From: Clostridia bacterium
Lineage (GTDB): Bacteria; Bacillota; Clostridia; Oscillospirales; Acutalibacteraceae
Reading direction: 5' to 3'
NCBI GenBank assembly: GCA_017522205.1
Contig: JAFWZS010000060.1
Location: 1-52,329, forward strand
Length of the DNA: 52,329 nt
Position numbers and translations under genes: made by a program. Shown here one piece after another: positions 50,569 to 52,329 of the stretch (positions are counted from its first letter, which is position 1; each line of letters begins with the position of its first letter). The notes below the pieces were generated by a model, which was not told the DNA's origin, ran no database searches, and saw only the letters and a list, made by a program, of their open reading frames with translations.

Positions 50569-50597
50569 ATTATATATCACACCGTCACAATAATCAA
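50569..50597 (-). promoter_or_regulatory. promoter of the DUF6472-sdaA-SDR operon
   Basis: Minus strand TTGATT (50592-50597), 17 bases, TATAAT (50569-50574), about 25 bases before the DUF6472 start. Confidence 0.75.
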
Positions 50598-50619
50598 GTA
50601 ATGCTTTCATTTTTGTTTT

Positions 50620-50639
50620 ATGTTATAAATTTATAACAT
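50620..50639. promoter_or_regulatory. 20-bp perfect palindrome, candidate operator
   Basis: ATGTTATAAATTTATAACAT, a perfect inverted repeat of two 10-base arms. It lies about 22 bases upstream of the -35 of the leftward operon and 48 bases upstream of the start of the rightward ribbon-helix-helix gene. Proteins of that family usually bind such symmetric sites next to their own genes. Confidence 0.6.
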
Positions 50640-50686
50640 ATATTTATGTGAAAAAAGATGTTAACATTTTCTCAGAGGTGAGTAAA

Positions 50687-50893
50687 ATGAAAACAAAATT
50701 CACGATTTCAAAAAAATCAGCACTTAAGGGTGATGACGGTTACAAAACATTTTCAATCAGAATAAAGAAAGAAACTGCAGACAAGCTTGATGAGCTCTCT
50801 GCAAAAACAGGCCATTCAAGAAACGCTCTTATCGGCAATCTTCTTCAGATGGCACTAAACAATATAGAAATAAAAGAAGAACAGAACGTGTAA
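50687..50893 (+). CDS. ribbon-helix-helix DNA-binding protein
   Basis: 68 residues. The start at 50687 follows AGAGGTGAG. An Arc/MetJ/CopG-type unit is visible: the strand YKTFSIRIKKET (DNA-contacting beta strand), helix ADKLDELSAKTG, the turn HSRNA, and helix LIGNLLQMALNNI. Such proteins dimerise to bind operators. It is followed within 12 bases by the repeat-protein gene and preceded by a perfect palindrome, so it may control itself, its partner and perhaps the divergent operon (inference). Confidence 0.8.
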   Translation: MKTKFTISKKSALKGDDGYKTFSIRIKKETADKLDELSAKTGHSRNALIGNLLQMALNNIEIKEEQNV

Positions 50894-50904
50894 AGGAAAA
50901 AACT

Positions 50905-52329
50905 ATGAAAAAATCATTTCAAAAAATCGTTTTAATTTTTCTGCTTATTCTTTACTTTTCATCGTCTGCACTTGCTGCTGAGCTTACTCCCACAGAGGTG
51001 AGACTGAAATCAGTCGGCATGGTTGCAACGGTCAGGGGCTATGCTTTTTCGGGTACAGATTCAGACGGTACGGGCTTTGAAAACGAATTTTATTTATCCG
51101 ACACTTCCAACGCAAAAGGAATCTGTGTCACTATCCCCAATAGTGAAAAGATAACTCTTTACAAGGAATACTCCGTAACGGGTACTCTCAGCAAAGAAAA
51201 CGGCGAGCTGAAGCTTAATGCCACCCATATAACTCCCCTTTCAGGCTCCGCTACAAGAATATTCAAGCGTTTTAAAATGACCGAAGCTCTTGACTATGGG
51301 CAAAGCGGCGGAACCTTCGCAAGACTTTCGGGTGAGGCTTCAGACCCCGTTATAAGCGGAAAACATCTTAGTTCATTCACACTTACAAAAGACGGAAGCC
51401 AGATCCGTGTTGTAATTGAAAGCGGCGTTATGTCTCTTTCAAAAGGAGAAAACGGTAAGGCAGAGCTTACAGAAAAGCTCCGATATAAAAGAAATGTTAC
51501 AGTTGACGGTTTCATAGCAAAAATCGGCAGTGAGACTGTCATTCGTATCAAGGACTGCGATGACATTGATGTGCAGTACCACGTCTGCAAGTTTGGTGAA
51601 GCAGTTACGGAAAAAGAACCCTCCTGTGGTATTACGGGACTTTCAGTAAGAGTATGCGATTGCGGTATGAAAGAAGAAACAACCATTCCGGCTCTCAGCC
51701 ACAATTTCTACGAGGAAACTGAACGCAATTCCACTTGCACAGTTTTCGGACTGAAGGTGAAAAAGTGCCGCAACTGCAGCTTCAGAGAAGAGACAAGACT
51801 GCCTCTTAAAGACCATAGCTATGCTGAAAAAACGGAAACTCCAGCAACTTGTTCAAGTGAGGGTGTATTTCTCCGTTACTGTAAAAACTGCACGTTAAGA
51901 GAAGAAACGCCTATTCCTAAGACGGAGCATTCCTACCGTGAACGCACTGAGGTTGAGCCTACCTGCACACGTGAAGGTGTCCGTGTGAGATACTGCTACT
52001 ACTGCTCCTTCAGGGAAGAAACGGCTATCCCTAAAAATGCTCACAGCTTTGCCGAAAAGACAGAAACTCCTGCTACCTGTGACAAGGAAGGTGTATATCT
52101 CCGTTACTGCAAAAACTGTTCACTCAGAGAGGAAAAGCCTATTCCGAAAACAGATCACAACTTCAAAGAAAAGACTGAAAAGGAAGCAACCTGTACCGAA
52201 GAGGGCATAAAGGTGAAATACTGCTCGGCTTGCTCTTTCAGAGAGGAAAGTAAGCTACCCAAGACGGAGCACAAGCTCAAGGAGAAAACCGAAAAGGAAG
52301 CTACCTGCACCGAAGAAGGCATAAAGGTA
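50905..52329 (+). CDS. secreted protein with tandem 38-residue CxxC repeats (3' end outside window)
   Basis: 475 residues visible, no stop before the window edge. TAAAGGA precedes ATG 50905. Signal peptide about 1-26 (KKSFQKIVLIFLLILYF, then SSALAAEL). Residues about 30-210 look like two beta-barrel (OB-like) modules. From about residue 232 there are repeats of about 38 residues (114 bases), each of the form H-S-[YF]-x-E-[KR]-T-E...TC...EG...[RK]YCxxCSxREE..[IL]PK; at least five, the last cut by the edge. A first, less regular unit contains CDCGMKEE. The Cys pattern suggests small zinc- or disulfide-stabilised modules; similar ATCTEEG repeats occur in surface proteins of gut Clostridia. Function unknown. 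Confidence 0.8.
   Translation, partial: MKKSFQKIVLIFLLILYFSSSALAAELTPTEVRLKSVGMVATVRGYAFSGTDSDGTGFENEFYLSDTSNAKGICVTIPNSEKITLYKEYSVTGTLSKENGELKLNATHITPLSGSATRIFKRFKMTEALDYGQSGGTFARLSGEASDPVISGKHLSSFTLTKDGSQIRVVIESGVMSLSKGENGKAELTEKLRYKRNVTVDGFIAKIGSETVIRIKDCDDIDVQYHVCKFGEAVTEKEPSCGITGLSVRVCDCGMKEETTIPALSHNFYEETERNSTCTVFGLKVKKCRNCSFREETRLPLKDHSYAEKTETPATCSSEGVFLRYCKNCTLREETPIPKTEHSYRERTEVEPTCTREGVRVRYCYYCSFREETAIPKNAHSFAEKTETPATCDKEGVYLRYCKNCSLREEKPIPKTDHNFKEKTEKEATCTEEGIKVKYCSACSFREESKLPKTEHKLKEKTEKEATCTEEGIKV
51600..52329 (+). repeat. 114-bp coding tandem repeat
   Basis: In-frame repeat array inside the preceding gene, reading out of the window. Units such as those beginning near 51929 and 52043 differ in codons yet keep the key Cys, His, Gly and REE residues, so selection is on the protein. 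Confidence 0.75.

Noticed and set aside
50349..50636. 95-codon + strand frame over the DUF6472 gene
   Set aside because: It lies antisense to a recognisable 59-residue protein with a good ribosome site and has none itself.
51294..51704. 136-codon minus strand frame in the repeat protein gene
   Set aside because: It is a shadow of the + strand frame, which has a signal peptide, ribosome site and repeats.
51600..52329. CRISPR array
   Set aside because: The 114-base repeats are in frame, have no unique spacers of constant size, and conserve protein residues rather than DNA.

Overview
This window looks like a chromosomal segment of an anaerobic, low-to-mid GC Firmicute of class Clostridia, probably Oscillospiraceae/Ruminococcaceae-like. 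The grounds are strong Gram-positive ribosome binding sites (AGGAGG-type), TTGACA-17-TATAAT promoters, a T-box in front of thrS, ECF transporter S components, a single-chain Fe-S serine dehydratase, a DUF6472 protein and abundant small palindromic intergenic repeats. Gene families and motifs were identified by reading; no database search was run.

Layout. 1-1036: the 3' end of a large serine recombinase, probably the edge of an integrated element. 1087-3420: a membrane-anchored GH127-type glycosidase. 3564-11870: one long operon holding the whole route from PEP + erythrose-4-phosphate to prephenate and on to the Phe and Tyr precursors (pheA, aroB, aroC, an aroE-aroK fusion, aroQ, aroA, tyrA, DAHP synthase). 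It is preceded by a consensus promoter, a 36-codon leader peptide packed with Phe and Tyr codons, and mutually exclusive antiterminator and terminator hairpins: a ribosome-mediated attenuator. aroB carries a one-base frameshift. 11980-13808: glnA, then tRNA-Thr and tRNA-Tyr. 13974-22466: a secreted FN3-PepSY protein, membrane M28 peptidase, M20 peptidase, two tandem GH3-type acyl-amido synthetases and an anchored protein of unknown function. 22631-27577: thrS with its T-box, then tsaE-tsaB-rpiB-GH18.

27823-34774: a small membrane protein, a RodA/FtsW-type glycosyltransferase, a long intergenic block bounded by twin hairpins, an operon of a B6-type kinase, an ECF S component, a TatD-linked-type radical SAM protein and a GNAT, then galE and rsmA. 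35043-40723: threonine aldolase, rmuC, an oligopeptide-binding lipoprotein, and an ECF sigma / anti-sigma-like pair with a likely self-recognised promoter. 40778-47695: rpsO-pnp with structured leaders, an ECF S component, two metallophosphoesterase paralogues and a DUF4434-type protein. 47783-48330: a one-gene unit for a 36-residue amphipathic peptide and a candidate small RNA. 48335-52329: SDR, sdaA and DUF6472 read leftward; diverging from them across a 20-bp perfect palindrome is a ribbon-helix-helix regulator followed by a secreted protein with tandem 38-residue CxxC repeats that runs off the right edge.

The most interesting items are the Phe/Tyr attenuator, the twin GH3 enzymes near two peptidases, the free-standing amphipathic peptide, and the palindrome/RHH/CxxC-repeat unit.
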